A DNA stretch of 64,000 nt from Ignavibacteria bacterium. GTDB taxonomy: Bacteria; Bacteroidota; Ignavibacteria; Tepidaquicellales; Tepidaquicellaceae. How positions within the stretch are numbered: the first letter of the stretch is position 1; every line of letters starts with the position of its first letter. A program made the translations under genes and the position numbers. Positions 1 through 9,059 of this stretch are shown here, in pieces. The stretch lies in assembly GCA_016719565.1 (NCBI GenBank), contig JADJYU010000003.1:186001-250000 (forward strand), written 5' to 3'. The notes under the pieces are model-generated. The model searched no databases. It saw only the letters and a program-made list of their open reading frames with translations, and had not been told where the DNA came from.

Positions 1-241
1 CTATCCCAAGATTCGCTCTTTTATACATCGGGAATGAAGTAATAATTTCCCTGTCAATTTCTATTTCGCCTTCGTCAGGTTTTATCATTCCGCAGATCAT
101 ATAAAATGTTGTAGTCTTGCCGGCGCCGTTAGGTCCGAGCAGACCGACAATTTCTCCCTGCTTGAGTTCAAGAGATACATTATCTACAACTCTCCTTTTC
201 CGGTATTCCTTTACTAATTTATATGATTTTAATTCACTCAA
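1..241 (-). CDS. lptB: LptB, lipopolysaccharide export ABC ATPase (N-terminal part, cut by window edge)
   Basis: The cytoplasmic ATPase that powers LptFGC extraction of lipopolysaccharide from the inner membrane. About 80 N-terminal residues are present; the gene continues past the window start. Walker A GPNGAGKTT lies at residues 36-44, and the stretch MYKRANLGI near residue 72 matches the LptB-specific region just before the Q-loop, which favours LptB over a generic ABC ATPase. The start is inferred to be TTG at 241, because an in-frame TAA lies a few codons upstream and no ATG or GTG is available. It sits 17 bases downstream of pdxJ on the same strand, so the two are probably co-transcribed. 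Confidence 0.85.
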   Translation of the reverse strand, partial: MSELKSYKLVKEYRKRRVVDNVSLELKQGEIVGLLGPNGAGKTTTFYMICGMIKPDEGEIEIDREIITSFPMYKRANLGI

Positions 242-258
242 TCTGTAATGAACATATA

Positions 259-981
259 TTAATAATTTTTATTTCTGACAAGCTGAAGCATATCCTGTAC
301 CGCTTTTTCAAGTCCGGTAAATACCGCTCTGGATATCACTGAATGTCCGATGCTGACTTCCTGAATTTCCGGAATATTTACGATCGGCATTATATTTCTG
401 TAATTGAGGCCGTGTCCTGCAGTTACGATCAGTCCCTGTTCAGCTGCCATTGTAGAAATGACAGAGATCTTGCTGAGTTCAGTCAGAATATCTTTTTCAG
501 TTCTCATGTTAGCATACTTTCCTGTATGAATTTCAATAATATCCGCTGAAAGCTCGACTGCATGATCCACATTCGCCGGATCCGGATCTATAAAAAGACT
601 TACAAGAATATCCTTTGATTTAAGTTCTTTAATAAATTCCTTATACATTTCTTTTCCTGCCGCTAAATTCAAACCGCCTTCAGTTGTAAGTTCACTTCGC
701 TTTTCCGGAACGAGCGTAACAATCTCCGGCAAAGTCTCAATTGCTATCCTGAGCATTTCATCAGTTGCCGCCATTTCGAGATCGAGTTTAGACTGAACAG
801 TTTCCTTTAACAGTCTCAGGTCCCTGTCATTAATATGCCTTCGGTCTTCGCGGAGGTGACACACAATTCCTTCAGCTCCGGCAAGCTCGCATATACCTGC
901 TGCAGTTACCGGATCCGGCTCTATTTCACCGCGTGCTTCCCTTAATGTCGCTACATGATCAATGTTGATTGCAAGTCTCAT
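259..981 (-). CDS. pdxJ: PdxJ, pyridoxine 5'-phosphate synthase
   Basis: Condenses 1-deoxy-D-xylulose 5-phosphate with 1-amino-acetone 3-phosphate to pyridoxine 5'-phosphate, the last ring-forming step of DXP-dependent vitamin B6 synthesis. The 240 residues match the usual family length (about 240). The N-terminal strand NIDHVATLREAR, the phosphate/active-site segment HLREDRRHI (residues 42-50) and the late GHGLN segment with the second catalytic histidine are all present. It lies between lptB and a CPBP protease gene on the same strand with short gaps, so it is probably in one transcript with them. Confidence 0.96.
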   Translation of the reverse strand: MRLAINIDHVATLREARGEIEPDPVTAAGICELAGAEGIVCHLREDRRHINDRDLRLLKETVQSKLDLEMAATDEMLRIAIETLPEIVTLVPEKRSELTTEGGLNLAAGKEMYKEFIKELKSKDILVSLFIDPDPANVDHAVELSADIIEIHTGKYANMRTEKDILTELSKISVISTMAAEQGLIVTAGHGLNYRNIMPIVNIPEIQEVSIGHSVISRAVFTGLEKAVQDMLQLVRNKNY

Positions 982-1001
982 AATCTTATTTTAAAATGAA
1001 T

Positions 1002-1763
1002 TTAAAAAAATAAATTAAAAAAATCGCTGATACCAATTCCGTAAATATCTTTTGAAGATCTGAGCGCTGATATCCCGTCTATGAAGAGCATTACTAACCA
1101 GTGAAGTATCCAGCAATAAAGGAACGAACCGCTTCTGAGCGCCTGCACACCGAGGATTATTCCGGCGAAGATCGATGCAAACAATTCTATCTCCGGCTTT
1201 CCTTTATGTAAAATAAAAAACGGGATCATTTGGATGAAGATCGAATAGTAGCCGAATTTAGATCTCAATCCGAAAAGCATATATCCTCTCCAGATAAATT
1301 CCCATCCGAGCATATAAATTAAAATACAAAATTCATAGAAAGCAAAATTCCATAAATTTTCCTTTACCTTTACTCCGCCCTGCGGATAAGCAGATGCAAA
1401 TACCGGAGTCGCAGAAACTATCCAGACAGTTATCAGCATTATGACAAGAAATATTCCTGACGTAATGAATCCGAATTTTTTATCACCCCATGTAAATCCG
1501 TAATCCCTTAGATTTTCTTTAAACAAAAACCTGATCGCCAGTACCGGAAGAAGAAACATAAGTAATCCGTCAGTCAGAAACCAGTAAACTCTTGAAAGGA
1601 ATTTATCCTTTCCGAAATTCTGATAATAAAAGTTCGGAGATGCAAACTCCATTGAGAGGAATACAATAATTGATACTGAAAGAAAAATAAATGTTACTTT
1701 AAAATCTAGTTTCTTAATTTCAGTGATCAGTTCCCGGATCTCATTCTTCAGGTATGGGATCAA
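1002..1763 (-). CDS. CPBP-family intramembrane metalloprotease
   Basis: A multi-pass membrane protein of 253 residues of the CAAX-processing/bacteriocin-protection (CPBP, Abi) family. The three family motifs are recognisable: WEFIWRGY (the usual EExxxR with the first Glu replaced by Trp), FFILH, and HWLVMLFID near the C-terminus. The start is TTG at 1763, whose TTGA overlaps the stop of the upstream YbbR gene, so the two are translationally coupled. The single Glu in motif 1 is a mild deviation, and the substrate is unknown. Members of this family range from prenyl-protein endopeptidases to proteins of unknown role, so only the fold assignment is secure. Confidence 0.8.
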   Translation of the reverse strand: MIPYLKNEIRELITEIKKLDFKVTFIFLSVSIIVFLSMEFASPNFYYQNFGKDKFLSRVYWFLTDGLLMFLLPVLAIRFLFKENLRDYGFTWGDKKFGFITSGIFLVIMLITVWIVSATPVFASAYPQGGVKVKENLWNFAFYEFCILIYMLGWEFIWRGYMLFGLRSKFGYYSIFIQMIPFFILHKGKPEIELFASIFAGIILGVQALRSGSFLYCWILHWLVMLFIDGISALRSSKDIYGIGISDFFNLFF

Positions 1764-2536
1764 TTCTGTTGTTTTTTCTTGATAATATACTGAAGTTTCT
1801 GTGGCTCAGTTTTCAGCAGACTTGTATTGTCAGGCAGCTTAATTTCAGGAATAACAAATCCCAGTGTATCTTCCTCAATATTCTGATATTCTATATTTAT
1901 TAAAATTTCAGCCGCAGTAGTCCTCGCAAGCTCATCCACACCGCCTCTTAATGATACATTAATTTTTGGCGGGATAAGAAGGACTTCCTTATCTTCAGGT
2001 AAATTCAGAATAACCACTTCAACGTCTTCAAAATTTTTCTCAGCGGAAAGCTGGACTTTAAAAAAATACTCAATCGATGAGTTTTCAATTTTCAGAAGAT
2101 TGTGCAAAGTATCTTTAAGGCTGATCACTCCGCTTAGATCAGAATTTACATTATTAAAAACTTTTGTCTGAGTCGGAATATATTTGATCTTGTTCAGTAC
2201 ATAAGAAGCGCCCTGAATAGAAACTGAGTCCGGATTTAATTCCGGCTTTCCCACTATACTGTATCCCTCTTTAAGATTTACAATTATATTATTTCTTACC
2301 GGAACTCTTTTTTCGGAAACTTTATCAAAACTTATCTGAATAGTATCAGGATTAATTTCAAGTACTGATATATCGGAAGAATTTGGTATCTCTTCTGCAA
2401 GAGCCTGTGACTTTGAAGATGTAATGTTCACCGGAATTGAAAGATCAATTGAGAAACTCTGGTTTAGATTTATATACATCCATAGTATGAGAGCAAATAA
2501 GAAGGCGATAATAATTATTCCGATATTCTTTTTCAT
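1760..2536 (-). CDS. YbbR-like domain membrane protein
   Basis: A single-pass membrane protein with an N-terminal anchor (about residues 4-22, IGIIIIAFLFALILW) followed by extracytoplasmic YbbR-type beta repeats, recognisable from the spaced IPVNI, VPVRNNI and VSLRGG segments. In Firmicutes YbbR/CdaR proteins bind and regulate the diadenylate cyclase CdaA. A CdaA homologue exists in this window (39110-39952), but the two genes are not adjacent here, so a regulatory partnership is only an inference. I chose ATG 2536 (MKKNIG) rather than the upstream ATG at 2587. It begins 7 bases after the stop of the GWxTD gene and gives a normal anchor start. Confidence 0.8.
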   Translation of the reverse strand: MKKNIGIIIIAFLFALILWMYINLNQSFSIDLSIPVNITSSKSQALAEEIPNSSDISVLEINPDTIQISFDKVSEKRVPVRNNIIVNLKEGYSIVGKPELNPDSVSIQGASYVLNKIKYIPTQTKVFNNVNSDLSGVISLKDTLHNLLKIENSSIEYFFKVQLSAEKNFEDVEVVILNLPEDKEVLLIPPKINVSLRGGVDELARTTAAEILINIEYQNIEEDTLGFVIPEIKLPDNTSLLKTEPQKLQYIIKKKQQN

Positions 2537-2543
2537 AAATGAA

Positions 2544-3914
2544 TTATTGTACGAGCTGAGATTCCCAGTTGTCATTTCTAAGTTCATTTCTGAAAGTACT
2601 GCTTACGAGCCAGTAATTATCAGTTCCGGGCTGAAGCTCTATAAATACGCATTCACCTCCCCCTTCAACAGAATTATATCTCCATATCTGATAACTTTTG
2701 GTAGACGCCTGAAACGGGAAATTATCTATTTCATCCGGCTTGCCGTAAATAATATAAATTCTTCCTCTGTCTGATTTCCATCCTTCTTTAAATGACTCTT
2801 TGAATTTACTGTCAGCTTCACGAACTCTTGCGAAAAAATCAGATTTGAGTTTGAGGTACGGAGTTCCGGCGGCATATTCTTTTGATTTCCAGAATAGAAA
2901 TAGGAATTTTCTTTTCTCTTCAATATCTTTTAATTCATTAAAATTATTAACCTGCTGAGAAGTCATGATATATGACATTTTACTGAATTCATCTTCAACA
3001 TCCTTTATTGATTTGCCGGCAAATTCACTTCTGAGGAAATCATCAGCATCACCTGTATTCACCTGCTCTCCGCCTATGTTAAATACGTAAAACTTTTTTT
3101 CAGCGCTTTTAGTAACGAGTCGTACAGTATCAGACACGGTAATTTTAAAAACATAAGTACCGCTCGTCAAACTGTCAACACTGATCTTTCCGTAATCGAC
3201 GCGGTCAGATGCGTTTCTGTCCGCTGATTTTACTTTTGAGATCAGTTCTTCATTATTTACATTTAGTACTGAATACTTAATTAAATATTTTTCAGAAATA
3301 TTTTCGGGAACAAGCCCATACATTTCCACATAAAAATACATATCTGTCAGATTCATTCCGAATAGTCCGGAAGGATTAGGGATTACATCCAGAGTATTTT
3401 TATAAAATATACTGGCGGTATTATCTGATTTTTTGATCATTGTCGAAAGCTCTATGTCGCTTAGAGATACAGAAGAATTCTCTATTGGATTTACATTAAT
3501 ATCAGTTTCTAAAACATCCCTGCTTTCCGGCTGATTAAAATCACTGCCGGTAATTTTCAGTTTGTATTTTCCGGGTTTTAATATATAATTTATCTGACCG
3601 ACTAATTTCTGAGTAGCCGCTTTCTTTGAAGTGTCCGTTAATACAGAAGGAGTCTTATATGAATTTGAAACAATAAATTCATTTGTCGCAAGATCAAGTA
3701 TGCTTATATCAATCATTGCCGCGCCTTCAAACCCGTTATCTCCTTTTTCATGCTTCAGAGAATTCTGATTTACCGAATAATAAAATTCAAGAACTGATGA
3801 CGAGCCTTCACCTTTATAAAGCGCATAGTCAAAATTAAAATAGATATCTTTTCCCGAAAGATTATTTACGGAAAATAAAAAAGTTAAAATTAATATTCTC
3901 AGGACTATTTTCAT
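2544..3914 (-). CDS. GWxTD-domain secreted protein
   Basis: A 456-residue exported protein with an N-terminal signal peptide (about 20 residues, ending before GKDIYF). The C-terminal third carries the GWxTD domain: GWKSDRGRIYIIYGKPD, where the Thr of the name is Ser here, followed by the conserved IWRY segment and an FIELQPGTDNYW strand. The middle is predicted beta-rich. GWxTD proteins occur mainly in Bacteroidota, Chlorobiota and relatives and have no firmly established function. It heads a tight gene group with the YbbR and CPBP genes (7-base gap, then TTGA overlap), which suggests a cell-envelope role. Confidence 0.85.
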   Translation of the reverse strand: MKIVLRILILTFLFSVNNLSGKDIYFNFDYALYKGEGSSSVLEFYYSVNQNSLKHEKGDNGFEGAAMIDISILDLATNEFIVSNSYKTPSVLTDTSKKAATQKLVGQINYILKPGKYKLKITGSDFNQPESRDVLETDINVNPIENSSVSLSDIELSTMIKKSDNTASIFYKNTLDVIPNPSGLFGMNLTDMYFYVEMYGLVPENISEKYLIKYSVLNVNNEELISKVKSADRNASDRVDYGKISVDSLTSGTYVFKITVSDTVRLVTKSAEKKFYVFNIGGEQVNTGDADDFLRSEFAGKSIKDVEDEFSKMSYIMTSQQVNNFNELKDIEEKRKFLFLFWKSKEYAAGTPYLKLKSDFFARVREADSKFKESFKEGWKSDRGRIYIIYGKPDEIDNFPFQASTKSYQIWRYNSVEGGGECVFIELQPGTDNYWLVSSTFRNELRNDNWESQLVQ

Positions 3915-4046
3915 ATTAAGAATTATTCAATGATTTAAAATTTAAATGGTAATTAAATATATTGATTACCTTTGTTTAATGAAATTAATTTAATTATCTG
4001 ATTTCAGAAACCTAAATATTTTTGATTCATATTCTCTATTAAAAAA

Positions 4047-4084
4047 CCCTCAATGAGATACAACTTCCTGTATTTCTTTGAGGG
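4047..4084 (-). terminator. Rho-independent terminator after Asp-box gene 3
   Basis: An inverted repeat of about 16 bases per arm (CCCTCAATGAGATACA with TGTATTTCTTTGAGGG, few mismatches) around a 6-base loop is followed on the minus strand by six T. It lies just past the stop of the 4120-5868 gene. A near-identical structure follows its paralogue (20143-20179), so the terminator was duplicated with the gene. Confidence 0.85.
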
Positions 4085-4119
4085 CCGTTAATATTTTTTT
4101 ATGATAAAATAATCTGATC

Positions 4120-5868
4120 TTATTTGATCAGCAGCATTTTCTTTGTTTCCTTAAAGTCCCCTGCTAACAGTGTATAGAAATAGATACCGCTGCTCAGATT
4201 ATTTCCGGTAAAAGTAACTTCCTTTGTTCCCGGTGTTACAACTTCATTGTTAACTAACACAGCGACTTCCTGTCCGTTTGCATTAAATACTTTTAATGTT
4301 ACATTGGTAGTATTTTTGATATCAAATCTGATCCTTGTAGTTGGATTAAATGGATTCGGAAAATTCTGCGCTAAGCTGAAATCATCGGGTACAACGTTTG
4401 ATATATTACTTATACCAATTGTAATGTTAGCTATGATTCCTATTGCCTCACCGCTTCCAATTGGAGAGCCGTTTACGTGTGTACCTGGAACTGAATCACA
4501 TTGAACAAGCATCTGAACTGATATTGAACTGACTGATGAATTGTTAACTTGCGATACGCTGACAAATCTCCAGTCTCTTAATGGTGTTACAGGTGTTACT
4601 CTGTCCGGCTCTCTCCATGTCGCGCCGTTGTCTCCGGAATATGAGCACCAGACAGCAAAATAAGCGCTTGTGTCTGATCCGTATTCACCTGTTGTTGCTG
4701 TATATGCGCAGAATAATCCGCCGCCTATTGACGACGCTCTCCCAATAGAAGGTCTGCATATTGGTAAGAATGCATCTGATACTGAACCTCTGTTAGGGAA
4801 GAACGGTACAGTTGTCTGGTCTGCTATTATTACCGGTGTTCCGCCGTTAACTGCCGGTGACCATAGTCTGATTGAAGAAGGTGTTTCCGGGAAAAATTCT
4901 GATAATGTAAGTAGTGAAATATTGAAAGCAACATACGGCTGATTATTATTCCCCATTACTAAAGAAACACCTCTTAAGCAGCCTAAGGAATCAGTTGCTT
5001 CGTTCCAGTCCCATATTCTTTCCGGAGCTGTCCAGGATAAACCGTGATCTGAAGATGATCTGTAATATACATCATTATTATTTATACCGTTTGCTGCGCC
5101 AATGTAAGCATGTCCGACTGTTCCGTTCGGAGCTACTGATAATGCATATGTTTCCGCCTGATCTCCCGGGTATTCCGCCCAACCGCTCCATAAGCCATTA
5201 AATGAAGAATTTGTATATGAACCGCCAATTGAAGCAACTATTACCTGTCTGTCTGATCCGATACCGACTACTCTTGGCCAGATTGCCGGTCCGCCCGGTG
5301 AGTCACCCGGATCTGATTCAGTAAAAACACCAAAACCTGCGCCTGCGTCAAAATAAGTTTTTGTTCTGGATGTAGTTCCGTTTGCATTATTATGATTTGC
5401 TATTACTGCGCCGCCGCTGGTATATCCGGAAATAGACGGGAATCCGCTTCTGTCTGTGCTTGGTACGTCACCTAAGAATGTCCACGTTGCGCCGCCGTCA
5501 TTGCTGAACAAATAGGCGCAGTTTCTTGAAGCAAATCCTGCTTCAGTCGAATACATAAATGTGGCGTGAACGTTACCGGGTGTTAAAGGATCCTGCCAGA
5601 TTTGATTCGGCACGCCGTTTGACTGAAGATCATAAACAGTGAATACGCCGGTGTTTGAGAATATGAAGTAGAATGCCGCACTTTGTACCGGAGGGAAATA
5701 AGTGGATGTAAATTTTGGCTGATAATTATTTGTGTTTTCATATATCTCAGATCCGTCAGATACTTTGTGTGTTCTTTCTATCCTGCTGGTTCTGTCGACT
5801 TGTGACTGAACAATCCCTGTAAAAATGAGCAGCACAAAAACTATAAAAGGAAGTATTTTCTGTAACAT
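4120..5868 (-). CDS. Secreted Asp-box (BNR-like) protein with T9SS type A sorting domain, paralogue 3
   Basis: A 582-residue exported protein. An N-terminal signal peptide (MLQKILPFIVFVLLIFTGIVQS) is followed by a sialidase-like beta-propeller region containing Asp-box signatures (SNDGGATW, SSDHGLSW, SGDNGATW). The last 90 residues or so form a T9SS type A sorting domain starting at NFPNPFNPTT and ending GIYFYTLLAGDF...KKMLLIK. It is therefore inferred to be secreted and surface-attached through the type IX system. No catalytic residues of true sialidases were identified, so the activity and ligand are unknown. Strong RBS AAAAGGAG precedes ATG 5868. It is about 75-80% identical by eye to the genes at 5969-7625 and 20216-21970. 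Confidence 0.85.
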   Translation of the reverse strand: MLQKILPFIVFVLLIFTGIVQSQVDRTSRIERTHKVSDGSEIYENTNNYQPKFTSTYFPPVQSAAFYFIFSNTGVFTVYDLQSNGVPNQIWQDPLTPGNVHATFMYSTEAGFASRNCAYLFSNDGGATWTFLGDVPSTDRSGFPSISGYTSGGAVIANHNNANGTTSRTKTYFDAGAGFGVFTESDPGDSPGGPAIWPRVVGIGSDRQVIVASIGGSYTNSSFNGLWSGWAEYPGDQAETYALSVAPNGTVGHAYIGAANGINNNDVYYRSSSDHGLSWTAPERIWDWNEATDSLGCLRGVSLVMGNNNQPYVAFNISLLTLSEFFPETPSSIRLWSPAVNGGTPVIIADQTTVPFFPNRGSVSDAFLPICRPSIGRASSIGGGLFCAYTATTGEYGSDTSAYFAVWCSYSGDNGATWREPDRVTPVTPLRDWRFVSVSQVNNSSVSSISVQMLVQCDSVPGTHVNGSPIGSGEAIGIIANITIGISNISNVVPDDFSLAQNFPNPFNPTTRIRFDIKNTTNVTLKVFNANGQEVAVLVNNEVVTPGTKEVTFTGNNLSSGIYFYTLLAGDFKETKKMLLIK

Positions 5869-5926
5869 GTTTATCTCCTTTTGTTTAATAATATTTATTT
5901 GAAATAAAATTTTATCATAATATATA

Positions 5927-5944
5927 TGAGGGTCGTGATATTTT
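5927..5944 (-). promoter_or_regulatory. Conserved upstream element of Asp-box gene 3
   Basis: A minus-strand AAAATATCACGACCCTCA block sits about 60 bases before the ATG. Related blocks (AAATATCAGCCCTTT at 7701-7715 and TATTATACCAACCCTTAA at 22041-22060) sit 70-75 bases before the other two paralogues, each followed by an AT-rich leader and an AAAGGAG site. This may be a promoter or a leader element; the function is inferred only from conservation. Confidence 0.3.
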
Positions 5945-5968
5945 AATTTAAAATAGAATAATTTAATT

Positions 5969-7625
5969 TTATTTTATCATCATCATACTCCTTGTTTCTT
6001 TAAAATCACCCGCTAACAGTGTATAGAAATAGATGCCGCTGCTCAGATTATTTCCAATAAATGTAACTTCTTTTGTTCCCGGTGTTACAACTTCATTGTT
6101 AACTAACACAGCAACTTCCTGTCCTTTTGAATTAAACACTTTTAAAGTAACATTTGTAGATTTTTTGATATCAAACCTGATGCTTGTAGTTGGGTTAAAT
6201 GGATTAGGGAAATTCTGCGCTAAGCTGAAATCATCGGGTATAACATTTGAAATGTTTGAAATAGCACCTTCAAGTGTGAATGCAGTGATTCCGATTGCTT
6301 CACCGTTTCCGATTGGTGCGCCGTTAACGTGTGTACCTGCAAGTGAATCACATTGAACAAGCATCTGAACCCTTAGAGCACCGGGTGTTCTATAGTTTAC
6401 TTGCGATACGCTTACAAATCTCCAGTCTCTTAATGGTGTTACAGGTGTTGCTCTTTCGGGCGCTGACCATATTGCGCTGTTGTTTCCGGTATATGAGAAC
6501 CAAACAGCAAAATAAGCGCTGGAATCTGATCCGTATACACCTGTAGTTGCATTATATGCGCAATATAAACCATTGCCTGCTTGAGATCTTCCGATAGAAG
6601 GCCTGCATAATGGTAAGAATGCATCTGATACTGAACCTCTGTTTGGGAAGAACAAATCCTGTTAAAGTTAATAATGAAATATTAAATGCAACATAAGGCT
6701 GATTGTCATTTCCCATTACTATTGATACACCTCTTAAGCAGCCTAAGGAATCAGTTGCTTCGTTCCAGTCCCATATTCTTTCAGGAGCTGTCCAGGTTAA
6801 CCCGCTGTCTGAAGATGATCTGTAAAATACATCATTATTATTTATTCCGTCTGCTGCGCCAATGTAAGCATGTCCAACAGTTCCGTTCGGAGCTACGGAT
6901 AATGCATATGTTTCCGCCTGATCTCCCGGGTATTCTGCCCATCCGCTCCATGTACCATTAAGTGTAGAATTTGTATATGAACCGCCCATTGAAGCAACAA
7001 TAACCTGTCTGCCGGATCCGACTCCGACTACTCTTGGCCAGATTGCCGGTCCGCTTGGCGCATCACCGGGATCTGATACTGTAAATACTCCGAAACCCGG
7101 GCCTGTATCAGAATAAGTTTTTGTTCTGGTGATTGAACCTACTGTGTTATGATTCGCAATTACTGCTGCGCCGGTTGTATATCCGGAAATTGACGGGAAT
7201 CCGCTCCTGTCAGAACTGGGCACATCATCTATGAAAGTCCATGATGCGCCGCCGTCATTGCTGAACATATATGCGCAATTTCTTTCAGCAAATCCTGCTT
7301 CAGTTGAATACATAAATGTTGCGTGAACATTATTTGGTATAAATGGATCCTGCCAGATTTGATTCGGCACGCCGTTAGACTGAAGATCATAAACAGTGAA
7401 TACGCCTGTTTGTGCAAATTGGTAAATTATTATATCGCCGTATACCGGAGGGAAATAAGTGGATGTGAATTTTGGCTGATAATTATTTGTGTTTTCATAT
7501 ATCTCAGATCCGTCAGATACTTTGTGTGTTCTTTCTATCCTGTTGGTTCTGTCGTCATTGGAGTGAACAACCTCTGTTGAAATGAACAGCACAAGAGCTA
7601 TTAAAGGAAGTAATTTCTTTATCAT
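5969..7625 (-). pseudogene. Asp-box T9SS protein, paralogue 2, broken by an internal deletion
   Basis: It is homologous end to end with the flanking 582- and 584-residue proteins: signal peptide, Asp-box signatures (SNDGGASW, SSDSGLTW) and a T9SS type A sorting domain (NFPNPFNPTT to MMMIK). It is split into two frames: 6552-7625 (N-terminal 357 codons) and 5969-6655 (C-terminal 228 codons). Alignment with paralogue 3 shows that about 89 bases are missing at about 6656. These encode the segment from PETPSSIRLW to TTVP, and the loss shifts the frame. The deletion ends share a short TTYTTCCC-like sequence. The RBS (AAAGGAGAAAAATC) is retained. It is either a true pseudogene or an assembly collapse between near-identical paralogues. 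Confidence 0.8.
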
Positions 7626-7845
7626 GATTTTTCTCCTTTATATTTAATTATGTATATTTAAAATAAAGTTTTATCAGAATATATAAAACTTATATTTAAA
7701 GGGCTGATATTTTTTAGAAAAGAGTATTGAATTTGATTATTTGAAAGATGTGGATTTTAAATAACTTAATTTCCTAAGAATTAAATTCTTTATAAAATTA
7801 AATCGACAGGATACATTGAGGGAAATATTATGAAGAATATAAAAA
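7626..7845. other. Intergenic region, AT-rich leader of the Asp-box paralogue 2
   Basis: With the following terminator this makes a 320-base gap between genes. It holds the AT-rich leader and the conserved GGGCTGATATTTTTT block (plus-strand reading, 7701-7715) shared with the other Asp-box genes. A GGATACATTGAGGG stretch near 7808 resembles the terminator arms of the cluster. No open reading frame of convincing character was seen. Confidence 0.5.
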
Positions 7846-7885
7846 TTTATTCAGTGCATCCTTTATAACGGACACACTGAATAAA
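7846..7885 (-). terminator. Rho-independent terminator after PorV-like copy A
   Basis: The arms TTTATTCAGTGTGTCC and GGATGCACTGAATAAA (minus strand) with an 8-base loop are followed by TTTTTAT. It is homologous to the terminator at 12603-12640 after copy B, showing that the duplicated unit includes the terminator. Confidence 0.8.
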
Positions 7886-7945
7886 ATATTAATCTGTATC
7901 TGATTTATTTATCAAATTTTAACTCTGTTTAAAAAAATCAGAAAC

Positions 7946-8974
7946 CTAAAAGAATAGTAAAGAACTGATTAGCGTCAAATTTATCAGTGACTCTGTATGC
8001 ATAGTCAAACCCGATATTGAAACTTGAGCTGGCGTTATAGTTAAATCCTGCTCCAAAGCTCGGACCGTGAATAACCTGTCATCCTGTGTATCGTTTGTGA
8101 TCTGATAGCCGCCTCTTAGATATATCAGCTTATTGTAATTATATTCCAATCCGAAATTGTAATCATCGGTTGCAAAGCTGTTATTCTGAAACGTGCCGTG
8201 AAGCATCAGATTGTTTGTCTTGTCAAGTCTGAAGTCATAGCTGAGTCCGAGTGACAATGCAGTCGGAAGTTCAAAATCAGCAAGCTCTGTCATTCTCGGC
8301 TCTGACTGTGTCCCTCGCCTGTGTTCCCGGCGGCTGGAAAAACTGCTCCAGATCCTGTCCCGAAAACTTCATGCTCGGTCCGAGATTCTTAAGAGCTACT
8401 CCAAATCTCAGTCCGCTTCCGGTCACATTATATGTCAGACCAAAGTCAAACGCCATTCCGCTTGCTGTTTCATTTGTTATCTTGTTATAGATGATCTTCG
8501 CTGTAGCGCCGAAGGATATCCTGTCAGTCATCTCTCTTGCATAACTCAGACCGCTGATTAGAAAGGTCGGGGAATATGTCTCGCCCGTTCCTTCAGGATT
8601 GTTTACAGTTGTTATTTCTATGTCTCCGAAACTAATGCCTTTAGTGATATGGCAAATGTTCCGACATTAGGTAATTTATATGCGCCTGCAAAATAATTTA
8701 CATCTATGTCTGCTATATATTGTTGGTTGGAAAACATTGCTTCTCCTGTCTTCCCTGTCATAGTCGCCAATCCCGACGGATTCCAGTGTATTGCGTCCAG
8801 TCCTGATACCGTTGCAAGGTTTGAACCGCCTAAGGCAGTACTCACCGAACCTACCGGTATTAATAATTCTGTCGCTGCCGACAAGCCGTACTTATTCTTA
8901 GGACCTGCAAAAACACCTGTTATACTCGAGAATAGCAGTATGATTACAAATATATTTAAGTATTTATTTCTCAT
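7946..8974 (-). pseudogene. PorV/PorQ-family outer-membrane protein, copy A, frameshifted
   Basis: A near-identical copy of the intact 345-residue PorV-like gene at 12699-13736. The reading frame is broken by three indels relative to copy B: a lost base (and a substitution) near 8632, a gained C near 8315 (CCCTCGCC for CCCTGCC), and a lost G near 8067 (GACCGTG for GACCGGTG). Signal peptide, start codon and RBS (AAGGAG, 8 bases before ATG 8974) are kept. The rest of the sequence is almost unchanged, so the damage is recent or is a sequencing/assembly artefact in a tandem repeat. Confidence 0.85.
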
Positions 8975-9004
8975 GTTAATTGCTCCTTATTTTAAAATAT
9001 CTTT

Positions 9005-9055
9005 TTTTTAATTTTAGCGCCTGCTCTGCTTTTGGCTTCACAGGCGCTTTAAATT
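9005..9055 (-). other. Intercistronic hairpin between large protein A and PorV-like copy A
   Basis: AGCGCCTG pairs with CAGGCGCT around a loop of about 16 bases, with no T-tract on the coding strand. The same hairpin is found between the copy B genes at about 13774-13807. It may stabilise or process the message rather than end it. Confidence 0.45.
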
Positions 9056-9059
9056 ATTA

